NCBI GenBank assembly: GCA_016715465.1
Contig: JADKAA010000029.1
Span: 2,480,001-2,544,000 of the forward strand
Direction of reading: 5' to 3'
Source of the DNA: Saprospiraceae bacterium
Lineage (GTDB): Bacteria > Bacteroidota > Bacteroidia > Chitinophagales > Saprospiraceae
DNA: 64,000 nt
In this document: positions 44,272-52,640 of the stretch, piece by piece
Layout: the number at the start of each line of letters is the position of its first letter
Numbering within the stretch: position 1 is the first letter of the stretch
Position numbers and translations under genes: made by a program
The notes under the pieces: model-generated
The model's input: only the letters and a program-made list of their open reading frames with translations
The model's database searches: none
What the model was told of the DNA's origin: nothing

Positions 44272-46569
44272 ATGAAATATTTTCTTCTGCACTTTATCCT
44301 GACATTTGCCACACTGACTCAGGCCCAGCAAAAATTTGCACAACTGGATTATTTACTACCACAGGCCAATACCTATCGGCTGGCATCCGGAGCTCCTGGT
44401 CACGAATACTGGCAACAGCAAGCCGATTATAATATCAAGGTAGAAATTGATGAAAACACCAAAATCCTGACGGGAAAAGAAACCATCACCTACCATAATA
44501 ATGCCCCCGAAAACCTAAGTTTCTTATGGCTTCAACTGGACCAAAACTACTTTTCAAAAGAGTCAGCATCGCACCAATACAATCAAAATAACATAGAAGA
44601 AAAAATGTCTCCCTCCTCTTTACTCAACTTGGAGCCAGAATTCGATGGCGGACATAAAATAACCGCTGTAAAAGATGCCAATGGTAAAAACTTGCCGTTC
44701 ACCATCAACCAGACAATGATGAGGATAGATTTGCCAAAACCATTGCCAAAAGGTGAAAAAGTAATCTTTCAGGTTGAGTGGTGGTACAATATAACCAATA
44801 AGCAAATTCAACGAGGAAGATCCGGATACGAAAACTTTGATGATGGCAATGCTATTTTTTGCATCGCTCAATTCTTTCCCAGAATGTGCAAATATTACGA
44901 TACCTATGGCTGGCAAAATAAACAATTCATGGGACGTGGTGAATTTACCCTCGAATTTGGTAACTACCTGGTTGAAATTACGGTCCCACAAGGTCACTTA
45001 GTCGCGGCTACCGGCACTCTAACCAACGAAACTGAAGTCCTGGATGTTGCCCAAAAGCAAAGATTACATCAAGCGCGCAAAGAATTTACGCAACCCGTTA
45101 CCATTTCTACGCTCGAGGAGGCTAACCAAAGAATGGCAGTATTACCTGTAAATGAAAAAAAAACCTGGAAGTTTTCTGCTGAGAATGTGAGAGATTTTGC
45201 TTTTGCATCTTCACGTAGGTTCATTTGGGATGCCATGAACACGGAACTGCCTAATGGAAAAACAGCCATGGCCATGTCAATGTGGCCAAAAGAGGGCGAT
45301 TGTTTATGGAGTAAGTATTCTACCAAGGTCATTGCTCATACCTTAAAGTGGTTTTCTCACTATAGTGTTGACTATTCATACCCTGTAGCATGGTCTATAG
45401 ACGGTGAAATGGGTATGGAATATCCCATGATCGCCTTTAATGCCGGAAGATGTGAAGCAGACAATACATATTCCGAAAGAGCTAAGTATGGTCATATTGG
45501 GGTCATCATTCACGAAATTGGTCACAACTTCTTTCCGATGATCATCAATTCAGATGAAAGGCAGTGGAGTTGGATGGACGAGGGCCTCACTACTTTTGTG
45601 CAGTACCTAACCGAACAACATTGGGAAAGAGATTATCCGGCGGGTAGAGGACCTGCTTATAAGATTGTTGACTATATGAAAAGCGATCCTTCCACTTTAT
45701 CGCCCATCATGACCAATTCCGAATCTGCCAAACAATTTGGCAATAATGCATACGCAAAACCAGCCACGGCCCTAAACATCCTCAGGGAAACCATAATGGG
45801 CCGCGAACTCTTTGATAAAGCCTTTAAAGAATACTGCAACAGATGGGCATTTAAAACACCCACTCCGGCCGACTTTTTTCGAACCATGGAAGATGTATCC
45901 GCTGTAGACCTTGATTGGTTCTGGAGGGCCTGGTTCTTTACAACCCAACCCGTAGACCTTTCCCTCAACATAGTGAATCACTATCAGGTAGATCCCAAAG
46001 ACCCGGATAAAAAATACGAATTGGCAAAGGAAAATAAACAAAAGGCACCAAAATACATCAGTGACATCATAAACCAGAAAGCCATTGAAAAAACATACAG
46101 TGAAATAGATACTACCCTCATTGACTTCTATTCACGCTTAGATAAAAGCAAACCAGATCAGGAGAAATACAAGGAATATCAACAATACCTGGCCAGTATG
46201 AACGAAAGTGAAAAAACAACGGTGAACTCGGAAAAACACTACTATGAAATATCTTTTGAAAATAAAGGGGGCTTACCAATGCCCCTCATCCTCGATTTTG
46301 TTTACGAAGACGACAGTATTGAAACTAAAAGAATTCCTGCTGAAATATGGAGATACGATGATTCTATCGTGACCAAAGTATTTGTTACAGATAAACCCAT
46401 CAAACAGATAATCCTTGATCCATACCTCGAAACCGCAGACATTGACAGATCAAACAACCAATATCCTCCACAAGAGGAAATCCAGCGTTTTGATGTGTTT
46501 AAACAAAGACAACAAAGAAGCGAAAATCCAATGCAGCGAGCTGCTAAAGCTAGGGAAATAAAGCCATAA
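44272..46569 (+). CDS. M1-family zinc metallopeptidase (aminopeptidase-like), secreted
   Basis: The 765-residue protein has a Sec signal peptide (MKYFLLHFILTFATLTQA). The N-terminal half is the M1 beta-saddle domain (EIDENTKILTGKETITYHN), and the zinc site is HEIGHNFF with His414, Glu415 and His418. The third ligand, Glu437, lies in WMDEGLTTF, matching HExxHx18E exactly. The exopeptidase GxMEN motif appears in the altered form GEMGMEYP, as in other Bacteroidota members. The C-terminal 200 residues are helical and charged. It probably trims peptides in the periplasm or outside the cell. It converges with the alpha/beta hydrolase gene, leaving an 11-bp gap. Confidence 0.87.
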   Translation: MKYFLLHFILTFATLTQAQQKFAQLDYLLPQANTYRLASGAPGHEYWQQQADYNIKVEIDENTKILTGKETITYHNNAPENLSFLWLQLDQNYFSKESASHQYNQNNIEEKMSPSSLLNLEPEFDGGHKITAVKDANGKNLPFTINQTMMRIDLPKPLPKGEKVIFQVEWWYNITNKQIQRGRSGYENFDDGNAIFCIAQFFPRMCKYYDTYGWQNKQFMGRGEFTLEFGNYLVEITVPQGHLVAATGTLTNETEVLDVAQKQRLHQARKEFTQPVTISTLEEANQRMAVLPVNEKKTWKFSAENVRDFAFASSRRFIWDAMNTELPNGKTAMAMSMWPKEGDCLWSKYSTKVIAHTLKWFSHYSVDYSYPVAWSIDGEMGMEYPMIAFNAGRCEADNTYSERAKYGHIGVIIHEIGHNFFPMIINSDERQWSWMDEGLTTFVQYLTEQHWERDYPAGRGPAYKIVDYMKSDPSTLSPIMTNSESAKQFGNNAYAKPATALNILRETIMGRELFDKAFKEYCNRWAFKTPTPADFFRTMEDVSAVDLDWFWRAWFFTTQPVDLSLNIVNHYQVDPKDPDKKYELAKENKQKAPKYISDIINQKAIEKTYSEIDTTLIDFYSRLDKSKPDQEKYKEYQQYLASMNESEKTTVNSEKHYYEISFENKGGLPMPLILDFVYEDDSIETKRIPAEIWRYDDSIVTKVFVTDKPIKQIILDPYLETADIDRSNNQYPPQEEIQRFDVFKQRQQRSENPMQRAAKAREIKP

Positions 46570-46580
46570 ATAATTGAAAA

Positions 46581-47354
46581 TTAATCTTTTGAAAGAAAAT
46601 TATAAATTTCCTTATTAAAATCATCCGGATGCTCCATCATTGGTGCATGACCACATTTTTCAAAAACCACCAATGTGGAATTTTGTAATAATTCATGAAA
46701 CTTTTTTCCAACCCAAAGTGGAGTTACTTCATCCTGTGCCCCCCAAACCAATAACGTTGGCGTCTTAATCAAATGTAACTTGTCTTCCAGATTATGCCTC
46801 ACAGCCGATTTTGCTGCCTTAACTATTCTTATGCATCGCCCCAAATCACTCACAGAATCAAATACCTCATCTACTAAAGCTTCTGTTGCTACTTTGCGAT
46901 CGAAAAATACCATTTCCGTTTTTTTGCGTATATAGTCTCGTGAACTTCTTCTAGGAAAACTATTTCCAAATGCATTCTCAAACAAACCGGAACTTCCGGT
47001 AAGTATCATCTTAGAGACCATTTCTGGCCGTTTTAAACAATACATTTGTGCAAGGTGTCCTCCTAAAGAATTACCAAGTAAGAATACCTTTTTAAAACCC
47101 TTGTAATCTATAAATTCCTCCACAAAATCAACAAGACCATCCAGATCAAGACTTTTCAAAGGCATTGAAAAAATAGGCAATATTGGAATTACAATATGAT
47201 GATTTGGCCCAAACTTTGAAATGATTGCTTCAAAATTACTTAGGGCACCCATGAGTCCATGTAATAATATCAGCGGCGTCTGCTGGCCATTATCCTTACC
47301 GGTTTCAATGTACTCATACTTTCCTTCCTTTATGATGTCCGTGTTCGCTGACAT
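46581..47354 (-). CDS. Alpha/beta hydrolase
   Basis: The 257-residue cytosolic hydrolase has the oxyanion loop LILLHGLMGALSNF and the nucleophile elbow LLGNSLGGHLAQMY (GNSLGG). The acid lies in TLLVWGAQDEVTPLW and the catalytic histidine in KCGHAPMMEHPDDFN. The fold is complete and of normal length, with a cap region between about residues 125 and 190. Substrate is not predictable; esterases, C-C hydrolases and haloperoxidase-like enzymes all share this pattern. The upstream promoter box at 47371-47378 suggests its own transcript, although the heme A synthase gene lies 33 bp upstream on the same strand. Confidence 0.85.
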   Translation of the reverse strand: MSANTDIIKEGKYEYIETGKDNGQQTPLILLHGLMGALSNFEAIISKFGPNHHIVIPILPIFSMPLKSLDLDGLVDFVEEFIDYKGFKKVFLLGNSLGGHLAQMYCLKRPEMVSKMILTGSSGLFENAFGNSFPRRSSRDYIRKKTEMVFFDRKVATEALVDEVFDSVSDLGRCIRIVKAAKSAVRHNLEDKLHLIKTPTLLVWGAQDEVTPLWVGKKFHELLQNSTLVVFEKCGHAPMMEHPDDFNKEIYNFLSKD

Positions 47355-47370
47355 TATATCGATTGAATTA

Positions 47371-47378
47371 CAAAAATA
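47371..47378 (-). promoter_or_regulatory. TAnnTTTG box for the alpha/beta hydrolase gene
   Basis: The minus strand reads TATTTTTG, ending 16 bp upstream of the ATG at 47354 and lying in the short gap after the heme A synthase gene. Confidence 0.4.
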
Positions 47379-47387
47379 GCATTTACT

Positions 47388-48431
47388 TTATAAACGCATT
47401 AGTTTAATTTTAAATCTTAAAACAAGTGTCACAGTCAATAAAGCCAATGCACCTGCCTGATGCAAAACACCCCATAAAACAGGCACTTCTCCTTTACACA
47501 ATACTACCGTAATTATCCCCAATAAAACCTGGGTTATCAACAGTCCCGTAAACCATTTTAAAACGATGCGGGTGGGAGCATACTTCTCGTCATGCCAATA
47601 ACGGAGAAAAATGTATAAACCATAGAAAAAAAGGAAGTAGGCCGTGGTCCTGTGTACCAGTTGCACCAATGCGGGCATGCGTAAATTCTGATCGTAATTC
47701 AAAAAACTTTCCACATTCCAATTTTTAGCGTGGAAAATTACCTGTGGAATAATTACTCCATTCATATCAGGCCAACTTGGAAAAAACAAACCGGCCTTCA
47801 TGCCGCTCATCATACCACCAACAAACAATTGTATCCATAAGACTAACAGAAAAACGAAACTCATTATATGACCTCTTCTTAAAATCTTCACCTGGGTTCC
47901 GTGTACAAATTCCAGGTACGTCCACAACAGGGAAGAATAAACCAAAAATGCAATACACAGATGAAAACTCAATTTATATGCCGATACCCACGGGCGGTCA
48001 ACCAGGCCACTGGCAACCATGATCCAGCCAAAAGTAGCAGCAAAAAAAGCCATCAGGATTACCAGGCCCAACCTGCGCATAAGATGACCATCGATCATTT
48101 TTTCCCGAAAGAAAAACAAAAAAGGAACCAAAAACACAAAGCCCATAATCCTGGCCCAAAGACGATGAATGTATTCCCAAAAATATATGAACTTAAAGCT
48201 GCCAATATCCATTCCTTTATTGATCTTACTATATTGAGGCGTCTGCTTATACAACTCAAATGCTTCGTTCCATTCCTTTTCTCCAATTGGAGGAAACGTA
48301 CCCGCAACAACTTCCCATTTTGTAATGGATAAGCCAGACTCCGTAAGCCTGGTAATGCCTCCGATAACCACCTGAAAAAAAACTAAAACCAAACCGGTAA
48401 ACAACCAATATTTAAGCCAATGCATTCCCAT
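47388..48431 (-). CDS. ctaA: Heme A synthase, CtaA/Cox15 family
   Basis: The 347-residue membrane enzyme converts heme O to heme A for aa3-type cytochrome oxidase. Eight hydrophobic segments are visible. Signature elements are the first-helix motif VVIGGITRLTESGLSITKWEV, the EYIHRLWARIMGF helix with a heme-ligating histidine, the second-half equivalent QLVHRTTAYFLFFYG, and VLHQAGALALL near the C-terminus. The loop after the first helix carries the long insert typical of Cox15-type proteins rather than of the shorter CtaA of Bacillus. The start lies at the edge of the candidate replication origin. Confidence 0.9.
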   Translation of the reverse strand: MGMHWLKYWLFTGLVLVFFQVVIGGITRLTESGLSITKWEVVAGTFPPIGEKEWNEAFELYKQTPQYSKINKGMDIGSFKFIYFWEYIHRLWARIMGFVFLVPFLFFFREKMIDGHLMRRLGLVILMAFFAATFGWIMVASGLVDRPWVSAYKLSFHLCIAFLVYSSLLWTYLEFVHGTQVKILRRGHIMSFVFLLVLWIQLFVGGMMSGMKAGLFFPSWPDMNGVIIPQVIFHAKNWNVESFLNYDQNLRMPALVQLVHRTTAYFLFFYGLYIFLRYWHDEKYAPTRIVLKWFTGLLITQVLLGIITVVLCKGEVPVLWGVLHQAGALALLTVTLVLRFKIKLMRL

Positions 48432-48604
48432 TCAAAATTTACATAAAAGTAAAACCAAAAAGCCAAAAAAAGACCAGACTTTTTTTAATTAATTATCATA
48501 TTTTCTCTTTATTTAAAAAAGAACAGTTCACCATAAGCACTGTGCAAATGTGGAACAAAGGTTGAATAATATGGACTTTACACGCATTGTGTATAAGTCT
48601 GCTT

Positions 48605-48613
48605 TTATCCACA
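48605..48613 (+). promoter_or_regulatory. Perfect DnaA box
   Basis: TTATCCACA is identical to the high-affinity DnaA box. It is the best member of the cluster in this intergenic region, with several one- or two-mismatch boxes within about 110 bp on either side and one more further downstream. Confidence 0.75.
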
Positions 48614-48720
48614 GCCGTTTTTCACTGTACGTATTGGAAGTCAGACACATAACATACCAATGTAGAATAAGATAAGTCGATGTGGACAATGGCGCAATAA
48701 GACCTGTGTGGATATATTAT

Positions 48721-48800
48721 GTATAAAAAGGTGCTAAAAAAACATATAAAACAAAGATATTATATGTATTTTAACATATATTAATTTTTATAAAGTTACC
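48721..48800. other. AT-rich tract, candidate DNA unwinding element
   Basis: The stretch is almost entirely A and T, with repeated ATAT/TTTTA patterns, and is flanked on both sides by DnaA-box-like motifs. This is the usual layout of a strand-opening region in a bacterial origin. Confidence 0.55.
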
Positions 48801-48902
48801 CTCACAAACCCACACAATTGGCTGTGGAAATCTCCTAAGGCAACAATCTCAGCATATACACAATACAAATTACTCTTTTTAGTAATGTTTATAACTATTT
48901 TT

Positions 48903-48910
48903 TAATTTTG
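48903..48910 (+). promoter_or_regulatory. TAnnTTTG box upstream of dtd
   Basis: TAATTTTG matches the -7 element and ends 21 bp before the dtd start codon. It would drive the dtd, MazG-like and ftcD cluster out of the candidate origin. Confidence 0.4.
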
Positions 48911-48931
48911 TGAGACATCAATCTTTAATCA

Positions 48932-49385
48932 ATGAAAGCTGTGCTCCAGCGGGTAAGTTATGCATCTTTGGTAATAGATGATCGGCCTTTTAGTCAGATC
49001 AATCAAGGCTTACTGGTTTTGCTGGGTATTGATGATGCTGATACCGACGAAGACATCAGTTGGCTAAGTGCTAAAGTCGTACAGATGCGCATTTTTTCTG
49101 ATGAAGAGGGAAAAATGAACCTGTCACTTGGCGACGTGGGTGGCGAAATAATGATCGTGAGTCAGTTCACCCTGATTTCTTCCACTAAAAAAGGAAACCG
49201 GCCTTCCTTTATTGATGCAGCGAGGCCAGAAAAGGCCATATCTTTGTATAACTCTTTCATTGATGCGATAAAAAAAATTTTTTCCCAACAAGGTCGCAAC
49301 GGGAGAATTTGGTGCAGACATGAAAATAACCCTACTCAACGACGGGCCGGTCACCATCTGGATCGACTCTAAAAACAAAGTATGA
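48932..49385 (+). CDS. dtd: D-aminoacyl-tRNA deacylase, frameshifted near its 3' end
   Basis: DTD hydrolyses D-amino acids wrongly attached to tRNA. The protein opens with MKAVLQRVSYASLVID and has the active-site SQFTLISSTKKGNRPSF block. The primary frame runs to 49372 but turns to nonsense after IDAIKK. In the +1 frame the expected ending appears: FFPNKVATGEFGADMKITLL, with the conserved GxFGADM motif, and then INDGPVTIW-type sequence and a stop at 49383-49385. Removing one A from the A8 run at 49270-49277 restores the whole protein of about 150 residues, the normal family length. The gene is intact apart from this indel. It overlaps the next gene by 4 bp. Confidence 0.85.
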
Positions 49386-49723
49386 TGAGCCTGGAAGAAC
49401 TACAACAAAACGTCGACGCCTGGATCAAAACCTACGGCGTAAGGTATTTCAGTGAATTGACCAACATGGCCATACTTACCGAAGAAGTAGGTGAGGTAGC
49501 CAAATTGGTTACGCGCATGTATGGAGAACAATCATTCAAACAGGAACTTAGCGACGAAGAAAAAAAAGCCATGTTGCAAGACGAAATGGCTGATGTGCTT
49601 TGGGTTTTAACCTGTCTAGCCAACCAAACAGGCATCAACCTTACCGAAGCGATGAATCAAAACTTTGAGAAAAAAACCAAACGCGACAGCGAGCGACACC
49701 ACAACAATAACAAACTAAAATAA
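49382..49723 (+). CDS. MazG-like nucleotide pyrophosphohydrolase
   Basis: This 113-residue protein belongs to the all-alpha NTP pyrophosphohydrolase group, which cleaves (d)NTPs to NMPs plus pyrophosphate and may clear damaged nucleotides. Metal-binding motifs are ILTEEVGEVAKLV and DEMADVLWVLTCLAN, that is EExxE followed by ExxD. The single-domain size matches the short MazG-like family rather than the two-domain E. coli MazG. Either of two adjacent ATGs (49382 or 49385) could start it. It overlaps the restored dtd stop and is followed 10 bp later by ftcD, so all three are likely co-transcribed. Confidence 0.85.
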   Translation: MMSLEELQQNVDAWIKTYGVRYFSELTNMAILTEEVGEVAKLVTRMYGEQSFKQELSDEEKKAMLQDEMADVLWVLTCLANQTGINLTEAMNQNFEKKTKRDSERHHNNNKLK

Positions 49724-49733
49724 AGATAGACCA

Positions 49734-51413
49734 ATGAATCAATTGATAGAATGCGTACCCAACTTCAGTGAAGGCACAGACATGAACACAATACATCAGA
49801 TTACCCGTGAGATCGAAGATAGCGATGGCGTAAGATTGCTCAATGTAGATCCCGGTGCCGCCACCAACCGTACGGTGGTCACATTTGTGGGCAGTCCGCA
49901 TGCAGTGGTTGATGCGGCTTTTAGGGCCATTAAAAAAGCAGGGGAACTCATTGACATGTCAAAACACAAAGGAGAGCACCCGCGAATGGGCGCTACCGAT
50001 GTATGTCCATTTATCCCCATCGCCAACATCACCATGGAAGAGACCGCAAAATACGCTACCATGCTGGCAGAAAGGGTAGGCAGTGAATTGCACATACCGG
50101 TTTATCTCTATGAAGCTGCGGCCACCAGTGAAGAAAGAAAAAACCTGGCCACCATCCGGGCCGGTGAATATGAAGGGTTGGCAAAAAAACTGGAAGATCC
50201 ACACTGGAAACCGGATTATGGTCCCGCCACCTTTAATGCCAGAACGGGTGCCACGGTTATTGGTGCGAGGGACTTTCTCATCGCCTATAATGTAAACCTC
50301 AATACGGTTTCGGAAAGAAAAGCCAATTCTGTCGCATTTGACGTACGCGAAGCCGGCAGAGTAAAAAAGAAAGGAGATACCATCCTGCGCGATGAAAAGG
50401 GTGAACCACTAAGAGAACCCGGCATGTTAAAAAGTGTAAAAGGCATCGGCTGGTTCATCAGGGAATATGGCATTGCCCAAGTTTCGATGAACCTCACCAA
50501 TATAAATCAGACGCCCCTGCATATGGCCTTTGAAGCTTGTTGTAAAAGTGCAGATAACAGGGGCTTGCGCGTAACAGGTTCGGAACTGGTTGGCCTCGTT
50601 CCCAAAAGTGTATTGACCGATGCAGGTAAATACTTCCTCCAAAAGCAGGGACGTTCCGTCGGTGTATCTGAAAAGGAACTCATCTTTATGGCCGTAAAAA
50701 CCATGGGTCTCGATGAACTCGCCCCCTTTGATCCGCAGAAGCGCATCATCGAATACATGTTGAACGAAAACGGTCCAGATGTATTGGTCGCCAAAACGCT
50801 CACAGACTTTGCCAACACCACCGCTTCGGAAAGTCCGGCTCCTGGAGGTGGCAGCGTATCTGCCTACCTTGCTGCCTTAGGAGCAGCCCTCGGCACAATG
50901 GTTGCCAATTTATCTGCTGCCAAAAAAGGCTGGGAAAAACAAACGCCGTATTTTTCTTACTGGGCCGAAAAAGGACAACAAACCAAAGACCGCTTGTTAA
51001 ACTACGTCGATAAAGACACGCATGCATTCAATGGCATCCTTGAAGCCATCAGGATGCCAAAAGCTACAGACGAAGAAAAGGCACAACGCAGGCAGGCCAT
51101 GCACGATGCCACCAAAAGCGCCATCCTGGTGCCTCTGGCCGTCATGAAAACCGCCTATGAAGCTTTTGACCTGGTAGAAGAAATGGTAAAAAAAGGAAAC
51201 AAAAATTCCATCTCCGACGGGGGTGTGGGTGCTCTTTGTTTGAGATCGGCCATCTATGGAGCCTACCTCAACGTAAAGATCAATTGCATGGGTTTTGAGG
51301 ATGCCGGTTTTGTGAAAGAAGTAACCGAAGAAGCCACGCAAATTTTTGAACTCACCACCAAAAGAGAAAAAGCCATCATCAGGCTTGTAGAAAAAGAAAC
51401 GACGGCCAGTTAG
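49734..51413 (+). CDS. ftcD: Bifunctional glutamate formimidoyltransferase / formimidoyltetrahydrofolate cyclodeaminase
   Basis: The 559-residue enzyme handles the last steps of histidine breakdown. It moves the formimino group from formiminoglutamate to tetrahydrofolate, then deaminates and cyclises it to methenyl-THF. The N-terminal transferase opens with LIECVPNFSEGTDMNTI and contains DVCPFIPIANIT with the conserved GEHPRMGATD before it. The C-terminal cyclodeaminase (about residues 370-555) contains SESPAPGGGSVSAYLAALGAAL. The fusion is the same as in the vertebrate FTCD and is usual in Bacteroidota. Its stop overlaps the convergent TolC-family stop by 4 bp. No other hut gene is present in the window. 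Confidence 0.9.
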   Translation: MNQLIECVPNFSEGTDMNTIHQITREIEDSDGVRLLNVDPGAATNRTVVTFVGSPHAVVDAAFRAIKKAGELIDMSKHKGEHPRMGATDVCPFIPIANITMEETAKYATMLAERVGSELHIPVYLYEAAATSEERKNLATIRAGEYEGLAKKLEDPHWKPDYGPATFNARTGATVIGARDFLIAYNVNLNTVSERKANSVAFDVREAGRVKKKGDTILRDEKGEPLREPGMLKSVKGIGWFIREYGIAQVSMNLTNINQTPLHMAFEACCKSADNRGLRVTGSELVGLVPKSVLTDAGKYFLQKQGRSVGVSEKELIFMAVKTMGLDELAPFDPQKRIIEYMLNENGPDVLVAKTLTDFANTTASESPAPGGGSVSAYLAALGAALGTMVANLSAAKKGWEKQTPYFSYWAEKGQQTKDRLLNYVDKDTHAFNGILEAIRMPKATDEEKAQRRQAMHDATKSAILVPLAVMKTAYEAFDLVEEMVKKGNKNSISDGGVGALCLRSAIYGAYLNVKINCMGFEDAGFVKEVTEEATQIFELTTKREKAIIRLVEKETTAS

Positions 51414-52633
51414 AGGCGACTAAAAACACCATCAAGGTAATTGATCCTGGGTTGTGCCTGAAGGCGGCCACTGAGGTACAGCAAATCGATGTAGGCCCCG
51501 GCGATCTTTGCTTCGAGCTCCACCTGACGACGTTGTCGTATCAGCATCAATTCGCGGCGCGCCTCATTTACCGCAAGCTGATTTTCCGGGTGATTGGCAT
51601 TGAGTGTACCATACACCGGATTTCGCTCTTGAAAGAATTTGAGCTCATTGATATACCCGGTAAAACTTATTTTTTCCTGTTTAAAATTTTCTGCACCAAC
51701 AGCCTCTTTCACCTGCATTTCCAGCTGCAGGCCAAAACGTTCTTCCAGGTATTCATTTTCCGCCCTGCGATGACTGCCCCTGTAGGGAAGCCGCAGACCC
51801 AGACCAATGCTGAATTCGTCCTGGAATAAGAGGTTATCCCGCTTGCTGTACCTCAGCTGTGCATAATCCAGGATGCGGTGGTCTTTTTTTTTATCCAATT
51901 GCAGCCGGGCTTCTTCGAGGTTGAGATCGGCCGCATATTTTTGTTGTACTGCAGCAGGCAGCCGGTCAAAAGAAAGTGTGTCGATGACGAGGCGCATCGT
52001 TTCTGTTTCCGGCCACAAGCCCCAGTCAAATTCTGTATCGGGCACCCCCAGTCCCCTGCGCAGTGAGGTCGCAATACTAAGGATCTCTGCTTGTTTCTCC
52101 CGAAGCTTAAAGAGGTCTTCTTCCAGCCGAAGGATGTCTTTTGGTGCGATGTAGTTACCCTTCTGCAATAAAGCAATTTTACAGCCCAGCAGGCTGTCTT
52201 TAAATGCATACAGCTTATCGAGTAATGGAATTTGTTTCAGCGTATAATGCAGGTCTATTAACTCTTTATACCTTTCGTACAGCCGTCCTGAAACATATAT
52301 TTCTTTTTCCGCCTCCTTGATTTCCCGTAAATACCTGCCTTCATTCGAATACGCTCCGGCTTCACCAAAGCCATTGAACATGGTGCGGATGGCATATTCC
52401 TGCCGGCCGAAATTGAACTGATCGGTCTCTGTGCGCAGGTTGACCTCTTCCACAAGGGGAATACTGTATGCTAGTTTGGTAAGGCCGGAGATATAATCGT
52501 CATAGGCTTTGATGCCGGCATCTTCGCTGTAACGGTTCAGATAGGACGATACCGTTTCTTTTTGCGCCATGACGGGTATGCTGAACCCCCAAATGCTAAT
52601 CACGTATATTATCGACGGCTTGATCCACGCCAT
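51410..52633 (-). CDS. TolC-family outer-membrane channel protein
   Basis: I place the start at the ATG at 52633 (MAWIKPSIIYVISIWGFSIPVMAQ), which begins with the signal peptide and gives 407 residues. The frame opens further upstream but would overlap the HlyD gene. The mature part is largely alpha-helical and coiled-coil, with two similar halves and heptad-rich segments (REIKEAEKEIYVSGRLYERYKELI, LEEDLFKLREKQAEILSIATSL). The second half reads SIGLGLRLPYRGSHRRAENEYLEERFGLQ, as in TolC-like channels. It should form the outer-membrane duct of an export complex with the HlyD-like and DUF4956 proteins encoded just upstream; spacing to the HlyD gene is 7 bp. Confidence 0.78.
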   Translation of the reverse strand: MAWIKPSIIYVISIWGFSIPVMAQKETVSSYLNRYSEDAGIKAYDDYISGLTKLAYSIPLVEEVNLRTETDQFNFGRQEYAIRTMFNGFGEAGAYSNEGRYLREIKEAEKEIYVSGRLYERYKELIDLHYTLKQIPLLDKLYAFKDSLLGCKIALLQKGNYIAPKDILRLEEDLFKLREKQAEILSIATSLRRGLGVPDTEFDWGLWPETETMRLVIDTLSFDRLPAAVQQKYAADLNLEEARLQLDKKKDHRILDYAQLRYSKRDNLLFQDEFSIGLGLRLPYRGSHRRAENEYLEERFGLQLEMQVKEAVGAENFKQEKISFTGYINELKFFQERNPVYGTLNANHPENQLAVNEARRELMLIRQRRQVELEAKIAGAYIDLLYLSGRLQAQPRINYLDGVFSRL

Positions 52634-52640
52634 GGTCTTG

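Larger units (their letters stand above)
48432..48931. other. Candidate chromosomal replication origin (oriC) with DnaA-box cluster and AT-rich unwinding region
   Basis: This 500-bp non-coding stretch between divergent genes contains one perfect DnaA box, TTATCCACA, at 48605-48613. It also has one-mismatch boxes on the minus strand at 48588-48596 (TTATACACA), 48681-48689 (TTGTCCACA) and 48707-48715 (ATATCCACA). Weaker ones lie at 48549-48557 (TGTTCCACA) and 48823-48831 (ATTTCCACA). Between the boxes lies a very AT-rich tract, about 48721-48795, suited to strand opening. Two perfect parS sites about 4.3 kb away point the same way. dnaA is not adjacent, which is common in Bacteroidota. Confidence 0.75.
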
